Of a stretch of 64,000 nucleotides of DNA, positions 47,465 to 56,075 are shown in pieces. The DNA is from Candidatus Eiseniibacteriota bacterium (GTDB taxonomy: Bacteria; Orphanbacterota; Orphanbacteria; Orphanbacterales; Orphanbacteraceae). How positions within the stretch are numbered: the first letter of the stretch is position 1; every line of letters starts with the position of its first letter. The stretch is from contig JAJRWB010000044.1 of assembly GCA_024276995.1 (NCBI GenBank), positions 79,000-142,999 on the forward strand. Reading direction: 5' to 3'. The notes beneath the pieces are model-generated. The model was given only the letters and a program-made list of their open reading frames with translations. It did no database searches and had not been told where the DNA came from. The translations under genes were made by a program, and so were the position numbers.

Positions 47465-49657
47465 ATGAAGGACACGATCAGCCGGTACTCCACGGGGCTC
47501 GCCCTGGAGCTTCTCGAAAGGCTGATCCGCGCGAAGATCACCGTCACCGGCGAGAAGAATCTCGACGCCGGTCCGACGCTCTTCGCGATCAATCACTTCA
47601 CCCGCGCCGAAACGTTCCTCATTCCCCACGTCATCCTGAAGAAGAGCGGCCGGTATGTCCGCACCCTCGCGGACGACGCCCTGTTCGTCGGGAGATTCGG
47701 CGATTATCTCCGCCGTCTCGGGGTGATGTCGACCCGCGAGGCGCACCGGGACGAGAAGATCATCGGCGACCTGATGACCGGCCGGCAAAGCTGGGCGATC
47801 TACCCCGAAGGGGTGATGGTCAAGTCGAAGCGGCTGATCCGCCGGGGGCGGTTCCGCCTCGCGCGCTCGGGGCGGATCGGGGCGCCGAAGACGGGGGCGG
47901 CGATGCTCGCCCTCAAGGCGGAGATCTACAAGAAACGATACGCCCGCGCCGTGGTGGCGGGCGACGCGGAGCGGGTGGAGGAGCTCGGCCGGCGCTTCGC
48001 CATCCGCTCGACGGAGGAACTCGCCCCGAAGGAGACGGTCGTCGTTCCCGTGACGATCACCTACTACCCCCTCCGCCCGGGGGACAATGCGATCAAGACG
48101 CTGGTGAAGCGGTTCGCCCGCGAGATCCCTCCCAGGCTCGAGGAAGAACTCGAGGTGGAGGGAAATCTCCTCCTTTCCGATTCCGACATCCACATCCATT
48201 TCGGCGATCCGATCCGCCTCACCGGTTTCGTAACGAGACACTTCTTCTTCAGCCGGTGGATCCCGACCTTTCTCAGGACCCTCGAGAAGAGCAACCTCCT
48301 TCTCCGCCACGAGGCGCGCCGTCTCACCAGGCGCTTCATGAAGGCGATCTACTCGAATCTTTGCATCAACATCGACCATCTCTTCTGCTCGGGATTCCGT
48401 CTTGTCGGCTCGGGAAAAGTGGACGTCCTGCACTTCCACCGCGCCGTCTACGCCACGGCGAAAGAGATCGGCCGCGGCGGGAAGCATTTTCTCCACCCGA
48501 CGCTGAGAAAGAACCTGGTCCGCCTCCTCTCGAATCCCGATTACCGCCCGGCGGCGTCGATCCTCCGCCTCGCCGGGGAGAGCCGCATCGTCCGGCGCGA
48601 AGGGGACACGTACCGGATCAACAAGCTGCAGCTCGAGATGATGCACATGTTCCACAACGTGCGGCTGAAGAACCCGATGGTGGTGATCGCCAACGAACTC
48701 GAGCCGCAGAAGGAGGTGATCCGCCTTTTGTCGAGTCGCCTCGACAGCACGCCGGCGAAGCTGCGGGAAGAGACGGCGGCGATCCTCACGCGGGAGGATC
48801 TCGACCTTTTCGAGGCGGACTACGAAAAGTTCCGCGAAGAGGGCGTCTCCCGCGGAAGAGACGTCGGCCGGCCCTTTCTTCTCCGGGGTGATTCGAATCG
48901 ACCGGGCATCGTGCTGTCCCACGGCTTTCTCGCCGCCCCCGAGGAGGTGCGCCTCCTCGCCGAGCTGCTGCACGAGGAGGGATACACGGTCTACGCCGTC
49001 CGCCTCGAGGGGCACGGCACGTCTCCCGCCGATCTCGCCCGGGTGAAATGGCGGGCGTGGTACCGGTCGTACCTGCGCGGATTCGAGACGCTCCGATGCT
49101 GCTGCGACCGGGTGATCCTCGGCGGCTTTTCCACAGGAGGTGTCGTGGCGATGCTCGCCGCGGCGCGCCTTCGAGGCGCCGCCGGCGTTTTCGCCATCAG
49201 CGCTCCCTACGACCTGGGCGACATCCGCGCACGGCTCGTCCCGGCGGTGCATTTCTGGAACGAGCTGGTCGGCCGCTTCCGCATGGAGAAAGGGAGGATC
49301 GAGTTCGTCGACAATCACCCCGAGAATCCGGACATCAATTACCACCGCATCCCGGTGCGGGGCCTCCGGCAGCTCGAGAAGCTGATGGTGAAGTGCCGGG
49401 GGGAACTGGAACACCTGCGTGTTCCCGTCCTGCTGATGCACGGGACGGACGACCCGGCGGTGAACCCGGCGAGTTCGAAGAAATACTTCGACGCCATCGC
49501 GTCGGCAAAGAAGCGGATCCTCCCGTTCGAGTGCGACCGCCACGTGATCGTCCGCCACGAGGCGCGCCACGCGATCGCCCGCGAAATCGACCGGTTCGTG
49601 AAAGGGACGTGCGCGGACTCTCTTCGATCTGGATCGATCGGCGCCGATCGGATATAA
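47465..49657 (+). CDS. PlsC-like acyltransferase fused to an alpha/beta hydrolase
   Basis: 730 residues in two enzyme domains. The N-terminal part (about 25-330) is a PlsC/GPAT-type acyltransferase: the HX4D box reads HFTRAE (His44, Glu49 in place of Asp), and the phosphate-binding motif is YPEG (113-116). The C-terminal part (about 475-715) is an esterase/monoacylglycerol-lipase-like hydrolase: nucleophile Ser556 in GGFSTGG, Asp662 or 663 in HGTDD, and His693 in CDRHVIV. The middle 140 residues are unassigned. The pairing suggests acyl transfer and hydrolysis on one lipid. AAGGAG precedes ATG 47465, so the upstream in-frame start is not used. Confidence 0.85.
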   Translation: MKDTISRYSTGLALELLERLIRAKITVTGEKNLDAGPTLFAINHFTRAETFLIPHVILKKSGRYVRTLADDALFVGRFGDYLRRLGVMSTREAHRDEKIIGDLMTGRQSWAIYPEGVMVKSKRLIRRGRFRLARSGRIGAPKTGAAMLALKAEIYKKRYARAVVAGDAERVEELGRRFAIRSTEELAPKETVVVPVTITYYPLRPGDNAIKTLVKRFAREIPPRLEEELEVEGNLLLSDSDIHIHFGDPIRLTGFVTRHFFFSRWIPTFLRTLEKSNLLLRHEARRLTRRFMKAIYSNLCINIDHLFCSGFRLVGSGKVDVLHFHRAVYATAKEIGRGGKHFLHPTLRKNLVRLLSNPDYRPAASILRLAGESRIVRREGDTYRINKLQLEMMHMFHNVRLKNPMVVIANELEPQKEVIRLLSSRLDSTPAKLREETAAILTREDLDLFEADYEKFREEGVSRGRDVGRPFLLRGDSNRPGIVLSHGFLAAPEEVRLLAELLHEEGYTVYAVRLEGHGTSPADLARVKWRAWYRSYLRGFETLRCCCDRVILGGFSTGGVVAMLAAARLRGAAGVFAISAPYDLGDIRARLVPAVHFWNELVGRFRMEKGRIEFVDNHPENPDINYHRIPVRGLRQLEKLMVKCRGELEHLRVPVLLMHGTDDPAVNPASSKKYFDAIASAKKRILPFECDRHVIVRHEARHAIAREIDRFVKGTCADSLRSGSIGADRI

Positions 49658-49658
49658 T
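49630..49658 (+). promoter_or_regulatory. candidate promoter of the TPR lipoprotein gene
   Basis: TGGATC, a 17-base spacer and a perfect TATAAT (49653-49658) that overlaps the stop codon of the preceding gene. It lies 84 bases before the ATG at 49743. Confidence 0.5.
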
Positions 49659-49742
49659 CCGCTACGTGACGTCGGTCGCGGTTCGCCTGCGCCCCGCCCG
49701 AGCCGGCGAGCAAGCGGCGACATCGAATCGAAAGGACTGTTC

Positions 49743-50399
49743 ATGTTTTTCATCAATAGACGGTGCGACGGCGCCCTCGTTTTCCTTCCCTTTCTCTTCG
49801 CCGGTTCCCTCCTGTTCACCGCCGGCTGCGGCGGGGGAGACGGCGGAGACGACGGCGGTGGAAACGGCGGAGGGGGGACGCTGACGGCGGAGGAACTCAC
49901 TTCCCAGGGGTGGGAAGCGTTCGAGACGGATAGCCTCGACGCTGCGCGCTCGTCGTTCGGTGACGCCCTCGCCGTCGACTCGTCATGGGCCGATGCGTGG
50001 ACCGGCATCGGCTGGAGCCGCCTCGCCGTCGACTCGGTGGACGGCGCCCTCACCGGGTTCGCAAGTGCTCTCGCCCTCGACAGCGCGGCGACCGACGCCC
50101 TCGCCGGAAAGGCGGCGGCCTATCCCGTAGCGACTCCTCCTTCCGACGGCGAAGCGGTCGCGGCCGCCGGTGGAGTGCTCCGTACCTCGCCGCGTTACGC
50201 CTTCCACCACGACAGCCGCTTCGACTGGCGTGACCTGAGGTTGATCCGCGCCGAATCGTTCTTCGCCCTCAGCGAGTACGACTCGGCGAACAGCGAGGTC
50301 GATTCCCTCGGCGGAAACCGGGCCGATCCGGGGTCGGCGTCGTTCGTGAGCGATCTTCTCGCCGAGATCGAGCGCCTCGCCGGGACGATCGCCGACTGA
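49743..50399 (+). CDS. TPR-containing lipoprotein
   Basis: 218 residues. The signal peptide ends in the lipobox LFTAGC, followed by a Gly/Asp-rich linker. Two TPR-like units follow (LTSQGWEAFETDSLDAARSS and WTGIGWSRLAVDSVDGALTG), then a less clear helical tail. Probably an outer- or inner-membrane-anchored protein-interaction factor; the partner is unknown. AAGGA precedes the ATG. Confidence 0.83.
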   Translation: MFFINRRCDGALVFLPFLFAGSLLFTAGCGGGDGGDDGGGNGGGGTLTAEELTSQGWEAFETDSLDAARSSFGDALAVDSSWADAWTGIGWSRLAVDSVDGALTGFASALALDSAATDALAGKAAAYPVATPPSDGEAVAAAGGVLRTSPRYAFHHDSRFDWRDLRLIRAESFFALSEYDSANSEVDSLGGNRADPGSASFVSDLLAEIERLAGTIAD

Positions 50400-50408
50400 T
50401 TGTTCCCC

Positions 50409-50437
50409 TTGACACGGCGCCTCTTGTGCACTAAACT
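50409..50437 (+). promoter_or_regulatory. strong sigma-70 promoter before the structured leader
   Basis: Perfect TTGACA (50409-50414), a 17-base spacer and TAAACT (50432-50437, 4 of 6). The predicted start of transcription is near 50444, giving a 200-base leader before the 3D-domain gene. Confidence 0.65.
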
Positions 50438-50443
50438 GAAACC

Positions 50444-50560
50444 TGAATGAAATCAAGGGGGCCCTCGGGGTCCCCGAGGCATATAAGCCGAGTTTTTACA
50501 ATGACTTGGCAATACGCCTTCAGGGAGATCATGAAGGACCAACCAGGAACGGTTGGTTTT
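50444..50560 (+). ncRNA. candidate structured RNA: four consecutive hairpins, leader or small RNA
   Basis: Four hairpins stand in a row. H1 is CCTCGGGG-T-CCCCGAGG (50463-50479). H2 is GCCGAGT ... ACTTGGC (50487-50510, one G-U pair). H3 is CCTTCA ... TGAAGG (50517-50537). H4 is ACCAACC-AGGAAC-GGTTGGT ending in TTTT (50538-50560), which resembles a weak terminator. The segment starts right after a strong promoter and does not match any riboswitch consensus I can recall. It could be a 115-base small RNA, or an attenuating or ligand-sensing leader of the 3D-domain gene. Confidence 0.45.
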
Positions 50561-50646
50561 CGTGCGTTTGATCCCGACGCCTCCCGGCGCGCCGCGATCG
50601 GGTCGGAATCGGGTGACGAGATACCGGCAGGGAGAAGGTTTCGGAG

Positions 50647-51213
50647 ATGTTCGCTCATTTTCACCACATTTCGATCGCCCGTCGTGCCGCGATCGTCCTC
50701 GCCGTGGGGGGAGTGCTTTTCGCCCTGCCGGGAAAGGACGCCGTTCCGGCCGGGGCGATCCCTCCCGGGCCTGCGCCTTGCCCCGACGAGTTCGACCTCG
50801 CCGACGTGCGCCTCGAAAGAGAGCTACGGATCTCCCTGCTGCCGCCCCTTGATGTGATCGTCACGGCATACTCGTCCACCGCGTCGCAAACCGACGCCAC
50901 GCCGTTCACGACGGCGTCGATGACCCGTGTCCGGCCGGGGGTGATCGCCCTTTCGCGCGACCTGATCCGGAGGTACAACCCGCGGGCGCCCTTCGATTTC
51001 GGCGACCGGGTTCATGTCGAGGGACACGGCGTCTTCACCGTGGAGGACACGATGAACGAACGCTACTCCCGGCGGGCCGACATCTGGTTCGCTTCCACGA
51101 CAGAGGCGATCGCCTTCGGAAAGAAGGAGCTCACCCTCTCCCGTGTCGGCCCGGCCGGCGGGGGAGGGATCAGCGGTTGTTCGCCTCGATCCACATCAGC
51201 CCCTTCAAAGTAA
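50647..51213 (+). CDS. 3D-domain (RlpA/MltA-like barrel) exported protein
   Basis: 188 residues with a signal peptide (AAIVLAVGGVLFALPGKDAVPAG). The 3D domain follows, named for its three aspartates: VTAYSSTASQTDATPFTT, ALSRDLI, FGDRVHVEG and VEDTMNERYSRRADIWF. Such double-psi beta-barrels act on peptidoglycan, often as lytic transglycosylases in MltA-like or Rpf/YuiC-type proteins. The last 15 residues are coded by bases that also encode the end of coaX on the other strand. A structured leader RNA precedes it. Confidence 0.85.
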   Translation: MFAHFHHISIARRAAIVLAVGGVLFALPGKDAVPAGAIPPGPAPCPDEFDLADVRLERELRISLLPPLDVIVTAYSSTASQTDATPFTTASMTRVRPGVIALSRDLIRRYNPRAPFDFGDRVHVEGHGVFTVEDTMNERYSRRADIWFASTTEAIAFGKKELTLSRVGPAGGGGISGCSPRSTSAPSK

Positions 51214-51943
51214 GAAGAAGATCGACTTCGTCGATCCTCTCCGAATGAGGCGCCACGAGAGGCGCGATACCGCCGGTGGCGATCACCGTCGGCCCGCCGC
51301 CGCCGCCGATCTCGCCCGCCATGAAGCGAAGAAGGCCGTCGATCTGCGCCACCGACCCCCAAAGCATACCCGACCGGATCGCGCCGGCGGTGGAGCGTCC
51401 GATCGCTTCGTCGGGCCATTCGATCGACGGGCGAGAGAGCTTCGCGCCACGGGCGGCGAGGGCGTCGGCCGCGGTGAAGACGCCCGCGAAAATCGCGCCG
51501 CCTAGGAAGGCGCCGCTCTTGTTGACCACTTCGATGGTGGTCGCCGTGCCGAAATCGACGACCATCACCGGGCCGCCATGGAGATGATACGCCCCTACCG
51601 CGTTGGCGATCCGGTCGGCGCCCAGTTCGTCCGGTTCGTCCACTTCGAGGCGGATCCCCAGGTGGAGCGCCGGTGAAATCTCGAGTGGTTCGGCGCCGGT
51701 GAACCGCCGGAGGACACCGGCGAGCGGTGCGGTGGCGGCGGGGACGACCGACGCGATGACGGCGCGCTCCATCGTCTCCCGATCGATGCCGGCGCGGCCG
51801 AACAGGTCGGTCACGGCGCAAGACGCCTCTTCTTCGTCGACGAGCGACTTCGTCGGCACGTCTCCCACGGCGGTCACCCCCCCGCCGGCGATCATGCCGA
51901 ACGAGGTGCTCGTGTTGCCGATATCGACGGCGAGGCGCGTCAT
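51170..51943 (-). CDS. coaX: type III pantothenate kinase
   Basis: A 257-residue CoaX, the first step of CoA synthesis from pantothenate. It has the ASKHA phosphate motif VDIGNTSTSFG, the pantothenate site GADRIANAVGAY and DFGTATTIEV. Start ATG 51943 overlaps the birA stop as TGATG. The pairing with birA is common in bacteria. The 3' end overlaps the convergent 3D-domain gene by 44 bases. Confidence 0.96.
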   Translation of the reverse strand: MTRLAVDIGNTSTSFGMIAGGGVTAVGDVPTKSLVDEEEASCAVTDLFGRAGIDRETMERAVIASVVPAATAPLAGVLRRFTGAEPLEISPALHLGIRLEVDEPDELGADRIANAVGAYHLHGGPVMVVDFGTATTIEVVNKSGAFLGGAIFAGVFTAADALAARGAKLSRPSIEWPDEAIGRSTAGAIRSGMLWGSVAQIDGLLRFMAGEIGGGGGPTVIATGGIAPLVAPHSERIDEVDLLLTLKGLMWIEANNR

Positions 51944-52923
51944 CACGGCGCCTCCCACGAGAGAACTTTCGTCACCTCGCCCGCGCGATATTCCTTCGGT
52001 CCTCTTCCCGTGTCGACGATCAACCCCCCGCGCGGCCCGATCCCGGCGGCGACGCCGCGCACTTCGCCGCCGCCTACATCGAGGATCACCCTCTTGCCGA
52101 CGAGACTCGAGAATCGCTCCGCCTCGGCGCGCACCGGCTCGAACCCCTCGAGCGCCATCCGGTCGATCCTCTCTTCCATCCGGTGGAGGATCGACGCGAG
52201 CAGCCGGCCGCGCGAAAAAGAGCGCCCCGCGCCGACCGCCACCGACGTGGCTCCCTCGGGGAGGGCCTCTTCGCGCTGGTTGACGTTCAGTCCGACACCG
52301 ATGACGAGCGCCTTTTTCGCCCCACTGTACTCCGAGAGGATGCCGCAGATCTTCCTCCCCTCCAGGATGAGATCGTTCGGCCAGCGGATGCCGCACTCGA
52401 TGCCCGCCTCCTCGCGGAGCGCGGCGGCGACAGCGAGAGAGGCGGTGAGCGTCGAGAGCGCCGCCCCTTCCGCATCCCACCGGGGATGGAAGAGCACGGA
52501 GAACTGGAGCGCCTCGAAAGGGGGCGCCTCCCATCTTCGGCCGTGCCGGCCCCTTCCGGCGCTTTGCTCTTCGGCGACGATCACCGTACCGTCGCCGTAG
52601 ACGGTTGCCGCCCCCTTAAGAAGGATATCGTTCGTCGAGGTCACCGAGCGGAAGAAGTGGATCGGCCGGCCGACCCTCTTCGTCCCCAAGTGGGGCGTCA
52701 CCTCGCTGTGCACGAGAAGGGCGCTCCTTTCTCCGAGGGCGATCCCGCGCTCCGGGTGGCGGTCCCAGCGATAGCCCGCCGCGCCGAGGCGCTCGAGCGA
52801 TTCGCGCAGATCCTCCTCGTCGACGCCGGCGAGCTTCGCCGCCTCCGCCGCGGTGCGGTGGACACCGCCGGCAAAAAGGCGGAGCACCGCTTCATCCACC
52901 TCTTCCGAGCGCCGCCGGTTCAA
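51943..52923 (-). CDS. birA: biotin--protein ligase with N-terminal helix-turn-helix
   Basis: A 326-residue BirA. Residues 5-65 form a winged-helix-like DNA-binding domain, so it can also repress biotin genes. The ligase core has STNDIL, GRGRHGR (123-129), WPNDLI and VGVGLNVN, and the C-terminal SH3-like domain is present. Its TTG start overlaps the nadC stop as TTGA. No biotin synthesis genes or operator are seen in the window. Confidence 0.95.
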   Translation of the reverse strand: MNRRRSEEVDEAVLRLFAGGVHRTAAEAAKLAGVDEEDLRESLERLGAAGYRWDRHPERGIALGERSALLVHSEVTPHLGTKRVGRPIHFFRSVTSTNDILLKGAATVYGDGTVIVAEEQSAGRGRHGRRWEAPPFEALQFSVLFHPRWDAEGAALSTLTASLAVAAALREEAGIECGIRWPNDLILEGRKICGILSEYSGAKKALVIGVGLNVNQREEALPEGATSVAVGAGRSFSRGRLLASILHRMEERIDRMALEGFEPVRAEAERFSSLVGKRVILDVGGGEVRGVAAGIGPRGGLIVDTGRGPKEYRAGEVTKVLSWEAP

Positions 52924-53795
52924 GAGTGCGCCTCCTCGATCAGAAGGGAGACGTCCGCCGCCGGCGCCGAATGGGTGAGCGCGCCGATCGAGATGCCGTC
53001 CATGCCGAGCGAAGCGCTCTTCGCCGCGCGCTCGAGATCGAATCCGCCGCTCACCTCGATGTACGGCCCGCCCCCGCGGGAGCGGACGCGCCGCACCGCC
53101 TCGACGATCGATTCATCATTGAAATTATCGAGCATCACCCTTTCCACGTCGAGATCGAGCGTTTCCTCGAGCTCGTCGAGGTTTTCCACTTCCACTTCCA
53201 CCGCGACGCCGGGAAAGAGGGCGCGCACCTTGCGCACCGCCGCCTCGATCGAGCCGGCGGCGGCGATGTGGTTCTCCTTGAGAAGCGCCATCGATGCGAG
53301 ATCGACGCGGTGGTTCACCCCTCCCCCTGCGGCGACGGCGCGCTTCTCGAGATGGCGGAGGCCGGGGAGGGTTTTTCGCGTATCAAGAATCTCCACGCCT
53401 GTGCCGCGCACCGCCTCGACGTAGCGCGCCGTCCACGTCGCCACGCCCGACAGGTGCATCATGAAGTTGAGCGCTCCGCGCTCGGCACTCAAGATCGACC
53501 GCGTCCGCCCCTCGAGCCGCGCGATCACCGCACCCGGGCGAAGCCGGTCCCCCACCCCCACCGCCCATTCGACAACGACCTCTTCGTCGACGGTGCGAAA
53601 AAGCGCACCGGCGGCGTCGATCCCCGCGAGAATCCCGGCGGAGCGAAAGAGAATCCTTCCCCGGCAGCGCGCATCGGGGGGCACCGACGCGAGGGTGGTG
53701 ACATCCCGGTCGACACGGTCCTCGTCGAGAGCGCGCTCCACCGCCGCCCGAAGCGCCTCCTCGTACCGCTCATCATCATGCCGTTCATCGTTCAT
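52920..53795 (-). CDS. nadC: nicotinate-nucleotide pyrophosphorylase (carboxylating)
   Basis: A 291-residue NadC, converting quinolinate and PRPP to nicotinate mononucleotide. It has the PRPP/quinolinate residues in LDTRKTLPGLRHLEKRAV, GGGVNHR and KENHI, and later EVEVENLDE and SGG. The ATG at 53795 overlaps the TMTC-like gene by 11 bases. It completes NAD synthesis with nadA at 6568-7686. Confidence 0.97.
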   Translation of the reverse strand: MNDERHDDERYEEALRAAVERALDEDRVDRDVTTLASVPPDARCRGRILFRSAGILAGIDAAGALFRTVDEEVVVEWAVGVGDRLRPGAVIARLEGRTRSILSAERGALNFMMHLSGVATWTARYVEAVRGTGVEILDTRKTLPGLRHLEKRAVAAGGGVNHRVDLASMALLKENHIAAAGSIEAAVRKVRALFPGVAVEVEVENLDELEETLDLDVERVMLDNFNDESIVEAVRRVRSRGGGPYIEVSGGFDLERAAKSASLGMDGISIGALTHSAPAADVSLLIEEAHS

Positions 53796-55767
53796 CGCCG
53801 GTGGCCCCCTGCCTTTCATCGGTGCGCCGCGACCCATCTCGCTCCCCCAGTGTATCCCCTCTCGCGTCGCGAGAAAAGGAACGGCGCTCCCGCACGAGGT
53901 TCGCCGTCGCCTGGCGAAGAGACGGATCGATCGCCAAGGCGCGGTGGAAAGCGTCGATCGCGCCGTCATGATCGCCCCGGCTCGACCGAACGAGGCCCGC
54001 TGCGTTCCACAGATGCGCCGACGCGCCGGCATCGAGAAGGGGACGAAGGATCGCCTCCGCTTCGTCCGTCCTCCCCTCTTCCACCAGGCAGCGGACCAAG
54101 CCGATGAGGGCGCCCTCCCGGCCGGCATCGAGAGCGAGCGCACGCCGGTAGGTCTCCTCCGCTTCTCCGAACGCGCCCTCGCCGGCGAGAAGATCGCCGA
54201 GAAGGGCGAACCTCCCCGGCGTCTCCCCGGCGAGGCGGATCCCTTCCCGGATGAGAGCGATCCCTTCCCGGCGGCGGGAGAGCTTTCCTAGAAGGGCCGC
54301 TTCGAGATCGTAGGCCGGCCCGTAATCGACCGCCGCCGAGCGCGCCTTCCGATACCAAGTCAGGGCATCGTCGCTCTTCCCCGATCGTTCATACGAAAGC
54401 CCCAGTCCGACCATCGCCTCCACGAGAGCGCCGTCGAGCCGAAGGGCCCGGCGGTAATGCTCCACCGCCTCGTCGAATCGCCCCGCCGCGCGTTCGGCGC
54501 GACCGAGATTCACCCATGGGCGCGCCGCGCCGGGCGCCTTCTTCGCGGCGTCCTCCCAAAGGGCGATCGCGTCGGACCAGACCGTCGCGCGCCGGTGCGT
54601 GACGAATGCGAGGGGGACGACCATCACCGCCAGAAGAACGCCCCTCCGGGGAAGGCGGGCGAGGAGCGACGACGCGGCGATGAAAAGCCCCACCGAGGGG
54701 AGATACATCCGGTGCTCGACCATGACGTCCCGTATCGGAATGAACGACGATTCCACCGCCGAAGTGACGAGAAACCACGCCCATCCCGCCGTGACGAGCG
54801 GGAACCTCCTCCGTCCCTTCCACGCCGCCCATGTCAGCAGCGCGAGAAGCGCGCCGCCGGCGAGGACCGCCGACTCGGCGACTCCCGAGAGCGCCGCGAC
54901 GTCGTGATCGATGGTCAATCCTTTCGGAAAGAGGAAAAGGCCGAGATACCGGGGGAGCACGGTCAACTGCGTGGCGAAGTAGGCCCCCCTGCCGATGTCG
55001 GCCGTCTCCCGGAACGCGCCGAGCGTTTCGGCGGTGATATTCCGGCCCGTCCCCTCGCCGCCGAACAGGAGCGACGCCGGGATGAGCGGAAGGAGAAGAA
55101 GGAAAGGCGCCCCGGCGCGCCAATTCCTCTTCCCGGGCGGGAAGAAAAAGAACTCGCACAGCACGAGAATCACCGGCAGCGTGAAGGCGATCTCCTTGCA
55201 GCGCATCGAAAGGAAAGCGAGTGCGAAGGCGCCGATGCCGAGCGGGATGCTCCGGCGCTCCCTGGCGGCGAGATACGTCTCGAGCGCGCCGAGGTAGAAG
55301 AGCGTCGCCAGCGATGTGTAGCGCTGCGCCGCGTAGGCGACCGCCTGCGAAAGGAGAGGATGGACGAGGAAAAGGAGCGACGCGGCGAGGGGGAGGAACG
55401 ACCGGCCGCTTCCGCTCGGCCGCGCGCGCCGCGCGCACCTTCGGGCGAGTAGAAAGAGGAGGAACGCGCATAGGCCGTGCAGGGCGATGTTGACGGCGTG
55501 ATACGACGCCGGGGCGATTCCCGCGGCGGCGCGGTTGAGGGCGAAAGTAAAATCGGTGAGCGTCCTCCTGCCGGTGAGGGCGCGCACGGCGGTGCCGGCG
55601 GTGTCGTCGAGAGCGCCCTTCGCCGCGATCGCCGGGAAGTCGTCGTATGTCCACGTCCCCCTGAGGGAAGGAGCGTACAGGAGGAAGGCCGCCGCCACGA
55701 GGAGGAAGAGCATCGCCGCGGCGCCGGGGTACGTTCTCTCCGCCCGGCCGGCGGGCACGGCCGTCAT
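53785..55767 (-). CDS. TMTC-like multi-spanning membrane protein with C-terminal TPR
   Basis: 660 residues. About ten membrane helices cover the first 370 residues, with the periplasmic-loop motif WTYDDFPAI near residue 40, typical of TMTC/DUF1736 GT-C proteins. The border motif VWSDAIALWEDAAKKAPGAA leads into six or so TPR units (such as PWVNLGRAERAAGRFDEAVE). TMTC proteins are O-mannosyltransferases in animals; bacterial members are probably lipid-linked sugar transferases. The ATG overlaps the stop of the uvrB tail as ATGA, so its translation may depend on ribosomes crossing that tail. Confidence 0.85.
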   Translation of the reverse strand: MTAVPAGRAERTYPGAAAMLFLLVAAAFLLYAPSLRGTWTYDDFPAIAAKGALDDTAGTAVRALTGRRTLTDFTFALNRAAAGIAPASYHAVNIALHGLCAFLLFLLARRCARRARPSGSGRSFLPLAASLLFLVHPLLSQAVAYAAQRYTSLATLFYLGALETYLAARERRSIPLGIGAFALAFLSMRCKEIAFTLPVILVLCEFFFFPPGKRNWRAGAPFLLLLPLIPASLLFGGEGTGRNITAETLGAFRETADIGRGAYFATQLTVLPRYLGLFLFPKGLTIDHDVAALSGVAESAVLAGGALLALLTWAAWKGRRRFPLVTAGWAWFLVTSAVESSFIPIRDVMVEHRMYLPSVGLFIAASSLLARLPRRGVLLAVMVVPLAFVTHRRATVWSDAIALWEDAAKKAPGAARPWVNLGRAERAAGRFDEAVEHYRRALRLDGALVEAMVGLGLSYERSGKSDDALTWYRKARSAAVDYGPAYDLEAALLGKLSRRREGIALIREGIRLAGETPGRFALLGDLLAGEGAFGEAEETYRRALALDAGREGALIGLVRCLVEEGRTDEAEAILRPLLDAGASAHLWNAAGLVRSSRGDHDGAIDAFHRALAIDPSLRQATANLVRERRSFSRDARGDTLGERDGSRRTDERQGATGDER

Positions 55768-56063
55768 GAGCCGGTCGACCGGATTTCGAAGATCCGGTCC
55801 CTCAAAGAAGCCGCCTTCTCGAACTCGAGGTGCGCCGCCGCCTCGAGCATCTCCTTCTCGAGCAGCGCGATCAGTTCGTCTCCGGAAAGATCGGGGTCGA
55901 CTTTCACGCGGACCGGCTTTTCCCTCGTCCTCTTTCGCTTCGAATCGACCACCCCGGTGGAAAGGATCACTTCGTCGGTGCTCTTGCGGATCGAAACGGG
56001 GGTGATGCCGTGCTCCTTGTTGTACGCCACCTGCTTCTCCCGGCGCCGGTTCGTCTCGTCCAC
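55764..56063 (-). pseudogene. uvrB: C-terminal UVR part of uvrB, cut off by an amber codon
   Basis: 99 residues continuing UvrB in the same frame after TAG 56076-56078: DETNRRREKQVAYNKEHGITP, a variable linker, and the UVR motif LIALLEKEMLEAAAHLEFEKA that binds UvrC. Between the stop and the GTG at 56061-56063 lie four codons (IRAA) that also match UvrB. It could be made by readthrough, by reinitiation at the GTG (no good ribosome site), or not at all. Together with 56076-57746 the full reading gives about 660 residues, normal UvrB length. Confidence 0.8.
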
Positions 56064-56075
56064 CGCCGCCCGGAT

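Noticed and set aside
47408-50053. Open frame extending the ABC-F gene to about 1550 residues
   Set aside because: The extra part is antisense to the acyltransferase/hydrolase fusion, which carries real catalytic motifs; the ABC-F start at 47407 matches the family N-terminus.
50447-50857. Leader-peptide-like open frame over the structured leader
   Set aside because: It runs across the hairpins and into the 3D-domain gene in another frame, without a ribosome site or a regulatory codon run.
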